Below, in pieces: positions 1 through 12,599 of a DNA stretch of 64,000 bases. Source of the stretch: Epiperipatus broadwayi (lineage: Eukaryota; Onychophora; Udeonychophora; Euonychophora; Peripatidae); the NCBI GenBank assembly GCA_028023455.1, contig JAQFVV010012395.1:10476154-10540153 (forward strand), written 5' to 3'. The notes under the pieces are model-generated. The model saw nothing but the letters and a program-made list of their open reading frames with translations, ran no database searches and was not told the origin of the DNA. The stretch's first letter is position 1. Each line of letters begins with the position of its first letter. A program made the translations under genes and the position numbers.

Positions 1-39
1 GATGTGATACTATAGACAACTATTGTATGATCACATTTT

Positions 40-305
40 CATTGGATTGGACATGTAAAAGAAATGAACTGTAGCACTTTCTAAATGGATGTAACTTGAA
101 CATGGATTTTGTGGAAGAAATAAATGGTGCCTATATTATCTTAAAGACATTCTAAAAAAATGCAATGTCAATTGTTTCCATTGAGATGATATTGAAGAGA
201 ATATAATAGAATACATCAGAGAGCTACAATTAGACATAGTATTAAAGTATTTCAGAAAGAAAAGTAATATCGTAAAATTTCAAGCAATCAGAAAAATGGA
301 CTAGC
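40..305 (+). pseudogene. Degraded C-terminal end of a non-LTR retrotransposon ORF
   Basis: Conceptual translation gives a WIGHV motif at about 43-57. After a frame change it reads on to about 302, with a KDILKKCNVN-like segment near 150-180 and a basic tail (FRKKSN). This order (W.GHV, then a KD.LKKC.. segment, then a charged tail) is the usual C-terminal pattern behind the reverse transcriptase of many animal LINEs. In-frame stops (for example TAA near 95 and TGA near 182) and at least one frameshift show it is dead. The RT domain would lie left of the window edge. The family is not assignable from this piece; recognition is by pattern only. Confidence 0.42.
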
Positions 306-3300
306 ATATTGTATCTGTGGATACATTCATGGTTCATAGAAGATTAGTTTGTATAGTCACTGCAAAAGTCATTTTTTGAGCAGTTTTCTCTCTCCTTTCT
401 GTCTTTGTTTTTTTGAAGTTAGAATGACCATATTCTTTTACAAATGACTGTTATTAGTATATTTGAATAGTTAGTCAAATAATGCCAAATATATTCTTTA
501 GTAATAAGAAGTTATTTAATAAAATTTGTATAATTTTAACATATAATATACAAATGTAATTCTATAATTAACAATGGTAATTCACTACATTATTCCATTC
601 TACCGCCATTTATATAAACATTAATAATCAATGCATGCCACAGAATAGTGCAAATAAAATTTCCAGACTATGTTTCTATCTACTCACCATCAGTGAAAAG
701 TATTGGCACATATCCAGCAGCCACCTTTATATTTATTTTGGAAAATTAATTTAATAATTTGAAATAACAAAGCATTCTAAAATTTTAAAATCAACAAATT
801 CTTTTGTTCAATTATATAGATCTGATATCAAATCTAATAACTGTATGCTAACAATAGACACCTTTGACTTATTCAGCAAAAGGATCATATATAGCAAATA
901 AATCACAACAGCAGCCATTTATTTAAGAATAGGGTACCTTCAAAATCTGAAATAACATTGAAAATATCTGAATAAAAAAAAAAATACAGGAAATAAAACA
1001 AGTCATATGCCTCAATTTTATAATTTGGTTTAGTTCTGATCATAACTACTTACCATATTAATACTAATTCCATTTTTATTATGTAAACAATATTTTATCA
1101 CAATATTAATATTAAAAAAAATTGCTGTGATAAATAAAATAGCCATAATTATCATCTACTTTTTCATAAAATGTTTTTTTAATAATTTAAGTGTCAAATC
1201 ACACAAGATATATTAAATTTGCTTCATATTTTTAAAATGTTCAAATTTTTACTTCACAATATTTAAACCTCCCTTATAATTTAAATAAAATTCAATATTT
1301 AATTCTCATTTTTGGTACACATCTTCTAGTATATATTTTAGTATGTTTTTATTCATTAAGTATTTCTATAAATTAATATATTATTCATGAATTATCAGTA
1401 TATAAAATATGACTCCTCATAAATCAAATGTTTAAAACAAATATAAGATTTAAATTGCCCTATTTAAATTTTTAAAAAAAAATGTAATTTCTTGATATTT
1501 ACAATTAGGTTTAATTTATCATTCTTTAATATTTTTTACCATTTTTCAATAAAACAAAAAAATCTGATATTAATTTTACAAAGTAATAATAAAAAAATCT
1601 ATAAATTAAATTAATTTATAAATTATAGCCATGTAATGAAAGAAAAGGGCTAAATTTTTCACTCTTCCTTTTATATATTATTACCTCCAATCCTTCATCA
1701 CACAAACGTTAGATTAATTATTTATCACATATTAATGTCAGACGTGTATATATGTATTTCATTCCACTTTTTAGCCTTAAATAAAGCTTTAATTGTGCAA
1801 CCTAATGCATCTGGATGAAGGTCAATAATAGTAAACTACTTAGTATTCATTGATTACAAATATTTCTAAGGATAACTCTTGAATAGAACAAAATAGAATA
1901 GATTATCGATAATTAAAGCATTATATTTTCACTTTGTTTACTGTTCAATATAAAAGACAACAAAATATCTTCATCTTTCTATGTATACATAAAATGCTTA
2001 ATGATAATAGCTGTAATTGTCATGAATTCTTAAATTCTGTATGTTAATACTTAGAAAAATATACTTTATGGGACATGCCATTCCAAGCTTTCTAGTTCCT
2101 TCACTTTTTTTATATACGGTGTTATTTCTGAATTCCCAATTATTTCAGTTTTTTTATTAACATTTCTTTCTTTCTTATATACTGCCAGCTAATCTTGACC
2201 TGGCTTCAAGTATTATTACAATTTTAATATAAGTCATAACAGCATCTACAATTCACATCCATAAGTGATGACAAGAAAAACAATACTACTACTAATGCGC
2301 TTATAAACAAATCACAAATTATATTTACCAAACATCCACTTTAGTAATTAATGTGACAAATTGGCAATATTGTATAATTACTTGAGACACTGTCCATTAA
2401 GCACTCTAACTCTATAACAGTATATTGGTTTTGAACAAATGAAATTCTAAGTCTATAATATAATATTGCTTTTGTACATATAAGATGGAATCTCTTAGAT
2501 GACTTACCTGACTTTAACATATCATACTTAACTGGAGTAAAAGCTGAAAATGTGATTTATATTATTTCATATTTAACTTCACAGATGTTACACAATTTAA
2601 TTATTATATTTTCAACATTGGCTCAAATATTATTTTAATGAATCTTTATTTTATTATAAAATTATAATTTCTTAAGAAAATTTGATACAGTCAAAAATAT
2701 TTAATGAAAAAAGAAAGACTAAAAAAACATTAAAATATGGTATAAATTAAAGCACCTTGGACATTCATATTAATATATATAAAAGAAGATGAGAAATCTG
2801 GAAGAATGACTGTAGAAGAGAGACAAATAGAAAAAAGGCAATAGTTTTTAATAGTAATTAAGACTAGAGAGAAAAAGGTAATATGTCACAGTTTGAAATC
2901 AGAATATTATATTAGTATCTTCAGCATAGATAAATGAAAAGCTGCAAAAGGATTTAAAAAGGTGAAAATATTTAGTACGAATGGACAGATTTATGTGTAA
3001 ATAAGAATTAATGAAAGAGATAGAAGTAAAACATTTTAAAATTGCTAATGGAAGTAATGACTAAATGATTCAGTACATATATATATACAGCATTTGCCTA
3101 TGTTGACAAAATGTTTGTTAACTAATCTAAAAAATACAAAGGAGAATCAATAAAAAATGTAAAAAAGAAATGCAACCAATGATTTCTTATAATAATACAC
3201 AAACACACGCATGCTCTTATTCTAACCTTCCTGTATAACACTCACACATCAATGGTACTTTAAAAATAACAGATATAGATAGCAAAATGTTATTTTGGTT

Positions 3301-4380
3301 AATTTGAGTAAATGTTTTTCTAAAATTCTTTTTTTGAATTTCTCAATTATAATAAATAGAAGTTAAAATAACACAGATGTCCAACTTTGTGAAACATGAG
3401 AAATTAAATTAAAAAAAAAAAAGATATACACATCTTTTAAAAATATTTTTCAAGATTCAAAAATAACCAGTTAAGAAAATTTTAGTAACGAAAGCAGAAC
3501 TTCAGAGAAATCAAAACATTTTTATAGATTAGTCTAGTCTGGAATTTTTTTCTTCCTAAATGGAATACCAACTAAACATTTTCATAACAAAAATATATAC
3601 ATGCATGTACACTCAATAACTATTTCACATTATTTTTTTAAATATATCACTATTGTATAACAATCTTAAATACCTTTTCAATGAAGTCTACAAGGTAACT
3701 GTTAAACGCATATTACAAGAAATTAATTTAGAAAATAAAAAATATTAATAAACTTGACAGATTTTTTGATATTTACACTAATTAGAAGGGAACATTTCTC
3801 TTCAATCCTAGAAAAGCCAATATAAGAATTGAATGAAATCAATGTTCAGTTTGATATCTGATTTCATACCTATTTAGTGTTTAACTTTACTCAGTATTTA
3901 TACTTTGACTTCTTGAGTTGAAAATATATATCACTGCTTATATAGAATAAAAATGGACATAATAAATGTAAATGAAAGTGATGGGTAGACCAACTATAGA
4001 CACAGGATCAAGAAAAGTGCCAAATGGAGTAATTACAAAACATATTAAATGATTACTTACTTTAGTATATCATTATTTACATCTACATCTTAAATTTAAT
4101 AAATTCTTTATCTCAATCATTAGGATGCATAAACAAGATGAGATTATACTATCATTAAATTTACTAAAAAACATTTCTAAGTCACTTTTTTTTTCAAAAA
4201 GCTCCTAACCAATCTAGATTAATAAATATGTATTCAACTATTTTTAGCACTTGTCTAATTCTGATGTACTGACTTCATCTTAACATTGAAATATGTTGGT
4301 TGGATCAAAAGAAGAACATCATTATGTAGATAAAAAACTGTGTTCATATTCAATAGTTAAAACTGAAAAGGATAATAAAC
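306..4380. other. AT-rich intergenic or intronic DNA, nothing recognised
   Basis: About 4 kb of A/T-dominated sequence with short A and T runs. No ORF with recognisable domains, no tRNA-like box pair and no obvious tandem or inverted repeat longer than about 30 bases was seen. The stretch at 2700-3200 is purine-rich and might be an old decayed element, but no motif supports a call. Confidence 0.6.
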
Positions 4381-4383
4381 AAT

Positions 4384-4525
4384 GATTATTAAAAAAAATT
4401 TTTTTTTTTTATTTTTTTTTTTTAATTATTTCATTTTTATTTTTTTTTTAAAAAATTAATTTCCCCAAAAAATTTTACAAATAAAAGGTTGAAAAGGCCC
4501 TTTTTTTTAATTTAATTTGGGCCCC
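4384..4525. repeat. Homopolymer patch, possibly poor assembly consensus
   Basis: Runs of 8-12 T alternate with short A runs, followed by clusters such as CCCCAAAAAATTTT and GGCCC next to T8. Stacked homopolymers of A, T, C and G in one 140-base patch are typical of uncertain long-read consensus as well as of true low-complexity DNA, and the sequence alone cannot separate the two. Confidence 0.55.
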
Positions 4526-6335
4526 GACTTAATATAAATTACTTACATATATACATTTGCAAAACAAAGTAAATACAACCATATAATGACATTATTACGA
4601 AAAATAATTTATGTATGCATAGTTTCAATTAAACATCTTAATGACAAAGAACTTATTATAAGTGCATGGCAGAAATAATTAATCCATTTTTAAATCTCTA
4701 CTCAGCCATCATCATCTTAGAAAATAGAGAGGTTTATTTCTAGGAAGAAAAGGTAATAATACAAACTCTAAAATTTCTACACATACCATTAAGTTGACAG
4801 CAATACCTATTCCAAAGAAACTTGAAATAATGGACAGTGGGCTATGTATAGGTAATAATCAGTAAAGCAATACCCAGAAAAATTATAAGTCATCAATGAG
4901 CATGATATAATGCCAATATCATATACAGTTCTATTATACTGAACCATCCTCTAATCCTAACAATAGAAATGATTATAGTTCAGACTTGATTTATCCAAGT
5001 ATTTGTTCATCATTAAGTTATAATGTGGATTATTAATTTTGTCATTGTGAGAGCCTACCAATGCTTTCTGTAATTGATAATGGACTGAAATATGGATCTT
5101 TCTGAAATAACATCTCCATGTCTGCAATTATTGTTGCTCAATACATCCAACTATTCATCCACTTTGATGTACATAAACTATGATAGAAGCAATAGGCAAA
5201 TCACTTGTATGCATGCCTACAATCTGCTCTTAGTGAAATGTTTTTGTTGGGGGGTGGGAAGGCTATTTACTAAGTGAAAGGAAAAGTGAATCCATGCTAT
5301 TGCAGTAATTCTAAAGTCTAACTCAATGCGTCTATTTTTTAGAATTCTTAGATGTATTAATGAAAAGGTAACAATATTAAAAATTGCCATGCATAAAGAT
5401 ACCTGAGTCTAGTTATGATCTAATGTTAAATTCAGTAAGTTCAGATCAAGAAAGCTTTCATTTTTTGATTAAAAAGTTACTCATTATTTTTAATAAATGA
5501 GTAACATTAAAATAATGGCAGTGAGTGTATGAATTCTGATGACTGTTGTCAATACATTTCTGCACAACACATAAAAATGATTATTATTAACAACAACAAA
5601 AAAAAGTCACTTGCATGCATCCATATGGCATTATATTACAAATCAATATAAGAGCATTTATAAGCACAAATCAATGAAAAAAAAAATCATAGATTAAAAA
5701 CAAGTACTAACTCAAATAAATTAGTAAAAATGTTATGACTTTTCTTAGAAATAACTGTTAGTCACATGCTAATCTTCCATATCTGTTAGTCCTTAAATTT
5801 TCCAGTACGGATTTATAAGTGTGTCATGCAAATGAGACAGTGAGTTATTTTGTAGATCGAGGAGAGGATACTAGTTTGTTCTTGGGTTTATTAACTGCTT
5901 CTGCTTATGAAGCAGTTTTGCTGCACGTCTTATTTGATTGTGTGAAATGTTGTTTTCTTTTTTTTAATGACATAAAAACTATAAGCAGGACGTCAACAGA
6001 AATATGGGCATTTGATGCATCTGGAACGTAGCTTTCTAATGATGTCCTTAAAAAAAAAAATCCAATGAAATTTGAATTTTTTTATTAATTTTTTCGTAAC
6101 AGGTGCATTTAATTTTTTTTTATCAATTTTCTCATTTCCACAAAGCAATAAAGACAGAAAACTTTTATCGGCCTCATGAGTTAGACAAGACAGATTAAAA
6201 ATACGCTGATCATTCACAAACAAGGCCTTCCATGGAATCTAAACATAATTGCAGAATATCTGGCGAAATTTTTTACATTTTTGAATAATATTTTAATTTC
6301 TTTTTTAATTGTTTGAAAAATGATTTAATTTTTAT
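4526..6335. other. AT-rich DNA without recognised content
   Basis: No coding, RNA or repeat structure could be supported. Small open frames near 5.1, 5.8 and 6.0 kb have no recognisable motif and the composition of random AT-rich sequence. Confidence 0.55.
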
Positions 6336-6449
6336 TAATTTGTGTTTGTATTGGTGTGTGTGTGTATTGAAACAGATATTACTGTCCTTCTATCTGTTTC
6401 ACCTTTATGTCTCCATAGACACATCTATGCCGGTTTTGAACACTCTTTA

Positions 6450-6610
6450 GTACAAGTGTATATGTATCCACTCAGTGTTATATGCCTTTACACAGCGGTA
6501 TATATATGTTTACACAGTTGTATATATCCACACAGCGATATATTCATTTATACAATTATATATATAGTCAGTTTTATATGCATTCAAACAATTATATGTT
6601 TATTGTCACA
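6450..6610 (+). repeat. Degenerate short-unit repeat (TATAT / CACACAG)
   Basis: A unit of roughly 25-30 bases with the pattern TATATAT..TTTACACAG or CCACACAG.. recurs about five times with heavy divergence. It keeps a 112-codon frame open (6342-6680), which explains that ORF without needing a gene. It grades into plain TATATA sequence on both sides. Confidence 0.5.
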
Positions 6611-6788
6611 CATACAAGCACCTGTAAATGATAATGATATTAAATTTTGTATAGATATATTGCAGCATTTATATAAATAATATATTGTATAAGGGTTATT
6701 TTGTTTAGAAAATGTGGCTAAATATTCTTTAACAAGTTTGGTTTAAGTAAATTATAAATCACATGCGAAATTCACAGATTGGTAATAA

Positions 6789-7284
6789 GATTTTTATTTA
6801 GAATAATTCGCAGGTGGGATCAGATAGTCCTTAGGTTATTGACATTGTTTTAGACCTCATTCATTACGATTGTAGTGAATTTCTTTTCCAGATCAAACCA
6901 GTAAAAAATTGGCAACAAGATAAAAAAAAGAGAGATTAGAATCAAAAAAAGACGATTGCTGTAAAACTTAGAAGTTTGAATTGTGTTTTAAAACAGATAG
7001 TCACTGGCTTTTGATCTAGGGAATATAGATATCGCAGATTTTTATTTAGAATAAATTGCAGGTGGGATCAGATAGTCCTTAGGTTATTGACATTGTTTTA
7101 GATTCATTCATTACGATTGTAATGAATTTCTTTTCCCAGATCAAACCAGTAAAAGTTTGGGCAAGAAGATAAAAAAAAGATAAGAATCAAAAGAGACCTA
7201 AGGCTAAAACTTAGAAGTCTGAATGGTGTTTTAAAAATAGATGGTCGCTGGCTTTTGATCTAGGGAATATAAATATTGCAGATT
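6789..7284. repeat. 248-bp direct tandem duplication, two copies
   Basis: Copy 1 begins at 6789 and copy 2 at 7037, both with GATTTTTATTTAGAATAA. They stay aligned through the shared blocks GGTGGGATCAGATAGTCC, GACATTGTTTTAGA, CAGATCAAACCAGTAAAA and GGCTTTTGATCTAGGGAATA. Copies differ by scattered substitutions and a few small indels. The duplication lies at the far end of the minus-strand family E copy, and may be part of it. Confidence 0.85.
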
Positions 7285-9643
7285 TTTTTTGAAACTCTCT
7301 CTTTAGCTTTTTTTTCTGAAAATTGTTGTGGAGACCAAAATCCAAAATGATCGAGTAGAATAATATATTTACTGGCTCGGAAGCCAGATGGTTTCTCTCA
7401 ATTCCTCTAAACATTCCTTTGAATAGACTTTCCAGCAACCTGCATGGAGAATATGAAGAAATTTAACCTATCTGAAAGGCCACTGAAGATTATGACGCTG
7501 TCAGACGCCCTATTCCAACCACTATCATTGATATACGCTTCAAGTCCACTCAAGGAGGCAGAGAGAGATGGTAATCATTTTTAAAAGGAGCTGCGGTATG
7601 AACTTTAATCTATAAATTCTTATAACATTTTAAAAAGAACGTTCTATCTAAATTATAAAAACTCTTTCAATTTTACCCTCTTATAAAAAGAAACTATCGG
7701 TCTGTGACTTTATATATAATGTAAAAAAGAAAAAAATCACTTACTTTGATTTTATAAACTGCTGAAATCTTTTATGAATTAAAAGATTTCATATTTTTTT
7801 TTATACTCATTAAATGTCCGAAATTTATTCTCTTCAATTCTTACAAACTAACGGTCTTGCCTAATTTCAGTAATTTTAATATTTTGTTTAAATGCATTTT
7901 GTTATGTTTGATATGTGATAATATGCTCAGATTTCGAAACAATGAAACTAAATAGGTAATCTATAAAGGAGATAATTGTAATCTTCACTTAGACATTTTA
8001 AAAGCATTGTTTATTTTATTAAATCATTGTTTCGAAATTATAATATTGGTAATAAACGAATGCGCTAACCACTCGTTGTTATCATAGTTATATATATATT
8101 GTAAAATCGTATTTTTTTTAAGATTTGCTTAACCGATCTTATATTATAACCTTTGATATTTATTAGTTGGAAGGGGATATATATATTGTCTAGAGATGAT
8201 AAAGTATATTTGCTAATGTTTGTATTAAGTCCCATCGAATATACTTTCCCTCCTTAATTAAGAATATTTATATGCAGATTCAGGATCTTAACTTGATTAT
8301 TTTTATGTAGTTTAAGCCCATTTTATTAGCATACTTATAATGCTAATTTTAAGAACTGTTTTGAATTAGCTTGACAGATAAAAGCTATCTGTTTTAGGCG
8401 CAATTAATTATATGCATACTTATTGCTTTTTATATATATATTGCGTGCATTGCGGGTGTGTTTTTTATATAGTACACTTATATGTGTTACGTTTTGCTGC
8501 CTCTGACAAGGGTTCACGGTAACAAACCGCCCCTTTATTTAGTTCGGGTTATGGCTATCTTCATTAGAACTGGGGGCGTGAGGACCCAGATTATTTTTCC
8601 ATAAAGCCAATCCGACATCCTGAACTTTATGTTCATATATCAATAGCAGCAAACCGTCGGTCTCAGAGTAAACCGAGCATTTGATGCTGAAACTCTTGAA
8701 GAATCACACACTCGCACTGCAAGTTTATTTCTTTAATATTTTAATATAGCGCCATAGCGCATATATGTGGACCTAATGGTAACCAGTTCTTTTTCCCATA
8801 TTAATTAATCATTCAGCTTTAGACTGGAGTTTGAATCTGGTTATCAGTTTGAATCTGCATGATTCTGAGTTTATTTAGTTGCTCAGTTAATTAGTATATA
8901 TAACAGTCTTTAAAACTGGCTGTACTCATCATCATCTCTACTAAAGTATCAACTTCTAACTTAAGCAAGTCAAGTTCATAAAATGAGCATATTAAATAAT
9001 TAGGCATGACCTCTATAACTCACACACACATGTATTGTAATATGTTTAAAAGGGAACAGATGTACTTGATAACAGTTCCAACTATTGTAACATGCTTGCC
9101 TGTATTGAATACCTTGTGAAGATTATACAATCCCTGCCATTATGATATTTTGTGTTAGATCATTTGTTATTGTTTTAATAAATCTTTTTTAAATATAAAC
9201 TGTTGTATATCTTTCTTGCTCAGACTCTAGATCAAACCAAACCACAGTATCTTATCCAATCCATAGTATTTTATCCAATCCACAGTATATTATTAAATGT
9301 CACAGTTCATTACTCCAATTTCTTAATGAGTTTATATGCCATATGTGTATGTCTAGTATTTAAGATTAATAGAGTGTCAAGTGTTATATATATCACATAT
9401 TTAGTTAGGTTAGTAATGACCTTAAGTCTCGTGTTTCTCCCTGTTCTATGTCGGCACGCGGTTAAATGAGAACTGAGTGTAGCCCCAGGAATGTCACTCA
9501 TAAGGTGTTAAATTTGGAGTACTGGCAGATGAGTTGGAGTTTGGTCGGATTAGAGGTCTCAACCACCTCACTACGGTCAGCTTTGGTATATTTTGCTTGG
9601 GCTCTGAATTTTGTTGCACGAGTGTACAAATCTGACTGTTACA
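7200..9643 (-). mobile_element. Family E long dispersed repeat, copy A (LTR-like)
   Basis: Read on the minus strand, the repeat starts at 9643 with TGTAACAGTCAGATTTGTAC and proceeds leftward. It aligns to copies at 30835 and 44096 through several landmarks: CGTGCAACAAAAT just inside the end, GTTGAGACCTC near 9560, TTCAGCATCAAATGCTC near 8690, a GGGTCCTCACG block near 8580, and a CCATGCAGGTTGCTGG block near 7440. Starting with TG and spanning about 2.4 kb with no ORF, it resembles a solo LTR or a non-autonomous element. The inner (left) boundary is uncertain and may extend to about 6780. No coding capacity is seen. Confidence 0.62.
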
Positions 9644-10027
9644 GTATATAAATTCTATAATATTTATTTATGCTCATATGAATTCATATGTATAGTGAAA
9701 CAGTAAGGTCTGCTTTGCAGATTTTCGTTTCACCTTTTCTCACCTATTTCCTACCCTCATACCTTAGTTTGAACCTCAATCTATCATAGTGTGTCTGCAA
9801 TACGCTTATATACCGAAAATCCCGCCTAATTTTAAACCATGAGTACAATGCTCGTATTATATATATAACTCATTCCCAAACAGATAAAATATTATGGATT
9901 ATGTATATGTTCACATAATTTCGATTTATTTAAAAGTAGGTTATATAGGTCATAATTGTGCACACACTATGATATGCATTTTAAAACTTATATCAAAATT
10001 ATAAATCGTTAATTAAAGTTATTTTGT

Positions 10028-10115
10028 TTGAATCTATTTACAAAAATATATTACCGTCGTAATATATTTTTTTATTTAAAATAAAATTCATATTTGTTTA
10101 GTAAATAGATTCAAA
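10028..10115. repeat. Short inverted repeat inside family D
   Basis: TTTGAATCTATTTAC at the left and GTAAATAGATTCAAA at the right form a perfect 15-base stem around an AT-rich loop. The loop itself contains AATATATT palindromes. The related position in the second D copy is not a clear hairpin. Confidence 0.6.
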
Positions 10116-10295
10116 TATTGCAATTTAAAAAGTAAAATAATTTTCTTTTAATTTAATAAGTCATTCCAAATATTTCTGTTAAAATAAATGAGGGACAATA
10201 GTTTAATTATTTAAGGTTATAGAAGCTTATCTAAAAATACAGCAGATGTCCACTTAAAGTTTTCTTTAATTAGTAAAAGTAATTTTTAATTAAAT

Positions 10296-10395
10296 CTAGT
10301 TTGTAATTCGAATGTCGACAAGGAAATTAACAATAGAAATTAATTAAAATTTTGTTAAATTCCTTTAGACATTCGGATAGGTTTAATTACAGCTG
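10296..10395. repeat. Imperfect hairpin inside family D
   Basis: ATTCGAATGTCGACAAGGAA on the left pairs imperfectly with the reverse complement of TTCCTTTAGACATTCGGAT on the right, giving about 20 paired bases around a roughly 40-base loop. Confidence 0.5.
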
Positions 10396-10450
10396 ATAAG
10401 TCCGATATATTTTTGTAATGCTCCAGGGCAGTTGTATTGTTCAATTCCAT

Positions 10451-10458
10451 TATAAAAG
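10451..10458 (+). promoter_or_regulatory. TATA box in family D copy 1
   Basis: TATAAAAG is followed by GGGAGAG, a good match to the metazoan TATA consensus in otherwise A/T-random DNA. The position, upstream of a GC-richer segment of the repeat, is as expected for an LTR promoter. The matching place in copy 2 has degenerated into a TATATATA and GAGAGA tract near 29636-29660. Function is inferred from sequence only. Confidence 0.45.
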
Positions 10459-10492
10459 GGAGAGTTTTCTTTTGTTCTTCATTCTGGTCATT

Positions 10493-10605
10493 TGCTGATG
10501 AAATGTTTCTAACCTAAATTATTCTAGTTTTTGCTGATGAAATGTTTCTAACCAAAATTATTCTGGTGTTGCTAATGAAATGATTCGAGTGATATTCTAG
10601 TAAAT
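10493..10605 (+). repeat. Minisatellite, about 42-bp unit, three copies
   Basis: TTGCTGATGAAATGTTTCTAA is repeated, followed each time by ACC(T/A)AAATTATTCT, and a third diverged unit (TTGCTAATGAAATGATTC) follows. It lies just downstream of the TATA box of family D. In D copy 2 the same place is held by a different tandem unit (29690-29815). Confidence 0.75.
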
Positions 10606-11570
10606 ATTCTTCAAAATATATTTTCCTGAGATTTTAGCTACGTGCCTGCGAACTTATATTTGAAGCCAAGTTTTCATCTCCAAATTAATTCACCATGTTT
10701 ACCACACAAATTGCTAACCTTGACATGTCGGAGTAGAGCCGGCGCGGAGGCTATTTCCCTCAGGAATGGCCGGCTGCTGCTCTAGACCATCGGAAGCTAT
10801 CACGTAAGGAACCCCGGAACTGCTGCTGCTGCCAAAAATATGAACAATTCCAGATTTTGCTGCTGAGTTATATAAAACCTGCTGACCATCAATCTACCTG
10901 CAAATGCTTCTCCTGAGGTAACCTAGATTAACCCAAGAGCTCTTGTGATTCCTAACTAACATGCTATAGCTATTTTAAATTGTTTTTCTTTCATTTCACT
11001 TGACTTATTATGTACTTCTTTAACGTGTTCAAATATAATCAACAGTTTTGCTCTCTATCCTTGGGTTAATATTTTCAATTTATTAAACTTTCTTTTATTT
11101 TATTATGATAATGTGTCAGAATCGTCTTTGACTGAGTGAATTATTCCCTTTGTTGAAAGTAAGACGCTGCTATTAAGGCATATTTTAAATTCATAAATAA
11201 TTCCCAATTTTATTATCTTGCAAATCACTCCTTCGAGGGCGATTCTAATCTTCTTTAATATATATAATAATGAAATAGTTTAAAATCTACATTTTATTGA
11301 TTTTAATCTAATATGAGAGTATGTGCGAGGTCAATGATTAAAATGTGCCACAAATGCATGATTGCGTAAATAAATCTATACTTTCTTTTCAAACCCGCAA
11401 GCATGCATTTTCCTATTTTTAAATACTGTATTGTAGTTTAATTTCAAAGTTCGTCATTGACGTCGAGAATGTGCGGACCCTTTTAGATGAATTTCTGGGA
11501 ATTTGATTGGGCATTTTCCCCAATCTAAGTGAATCCATCTTGTATGTGTTATATACATTAGTCTAGTATT

Positions 11571-12394
11571 GCTGGTAAATGAATTGGTTGTTGAGACCGC
11601 TTTGTTTTTCTTTCCAAGGATTTTAAACGGCTAAGTCCGTTCTCTCTTTGCTTCCTGCGGTTCCCAGGCAGAGTGTGTACACAAATGTCACACCTGGGAA
11701 TTAAACGCAGTCAAGTTTCGGCTGTTCATGACAACCCTTCCCTATGGGTTAGCAGCGAGCTGCCCTCCGTAGTCATTCCTAATATTCACTATTGTTTTAT
11801 TTATATATTATTTTACCAAAGCATCCGTGACTTAAACGTGTCACACCCTCCATCCTTTAATAAATTCATTACTAGCAATACTGGCCTCCCATATGCTTTA
11901 ATTATTATTATCAAATAAATGCCTTGATCACATCCCCACTTTATTGCTTAGTAAGATTTTGTCCGTGCTATTTTCGAAATCAATGAATATTTTATAACAC
12001 TTAATTTTCAAATATTTTATTAAACTTTTATAATTACTCAAAGCACCTCGCACATGTTCCTATCTCTTTAAGCACATTATCGTAATACTATTAGCCCGAG
12101 GGATAGAATATATAATTTTGCTTTAAAACCTTTTTGTAATTTATTGGAATGTCATGCCAACAATTATTTAATACGCGTCCCTGTCTCATATAAGCAGACA
12201 GTGGCATTATATATATATATAAATAAATTTTGAAATCATTTAAAACAAATTTTGATCTTTTATTTTATTGATTCCTATCACTGTCTCGGTCTATATATCT
12301 ATTTTCTGCATTTCTTTTGTACATCCATAGACGTTAATTAGCAACCCAAACTTATCTTAGTATAGAGTCTTTTGTTTCTCCCTGACCACCAGGC
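11571..12394. other. Moderately GC-richer flank of family D, origin unclear
   Basis: The sequence at 11571-11930 has more G+C than its surroundings and may be a continuation of family D beyond the point where copy 2 is interrupted. No domain is recognised in the 81-codon frame at 11673-11918. The rest is AT-rich with a (TA)n tract near 12210. Confidence 0.4.
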
Positions 12395-12578
12395 ACTGGT
12401 AAAAGGTTATACTAGTAGTAGCATCAAATGCGTTATCACGTAGGTGGCACTGTGAAATTTGGACTTTAGATTTGAACTTAGTATATCTAGAAGACAACCC
12501 CTCCTAGAATGTTCAGTTTCGTGTTTGGGGTTTGAATTCTGCAGTGTGTTAGCGAGATAGACGATTCTGACTGTTACA
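12395..12578 (-). mobile_element. Family E-like terminus, diverged subfamily
   Basis: On the minus strand the sequence starts at 12578 with TGTAACAGTCAGA, identical to the first 13 bases of copy A. It then diverges, keeping a weak CAGAATTCAAACCCC block comparable with CAAAATTCAGAGCCC of copy A. A CATTTGATGCTAC motif near 12425 recalls the CATCAAATGCTC motif of the long copies. I infer a truncated or deleted relative. Confidence 0.4.
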
Positions 12579-12599
12579 ACAGTAATTTTGTGTGCTTTA

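Larger units (their letters stand above)
9690..11570 (+). mobile_element. Family D long dispersed repeat, copy 1 (promoter-bearing, LTR-like)
   Basis: This aligns colinearly with 28800-30834. Both begin with GAAACAGTAA..TGCTTTGCAGAT followed by a CTTTTCTCAC and TACCCTCATACCTTAGTTT block. Both then carry AATTAGTAAAAGT, CAGTTGTA, TGTC.GAGTAGAG, AAGAGCTCTTGTG, TTGGGTTAATATTT and a CGAGGG motif near the end. A TATA box, a minisatellite and a GC-richer segment follow one another inside. No gag, pol or transposase frame was seen. An LTR of a large retroelement or a non-autonomous element would both fit. The right boundary is set only by where copy 2 is cut by family E, so the true element may run further right. 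Confidence 0.6.

Noticed and set aside
6342-6680. 112-codon ORF rich in Ile, Tyr and Cys
   Set aside because: It is a translation of the degenerate TATAT/CACACAG repeat; no start context or motif supports a gene.
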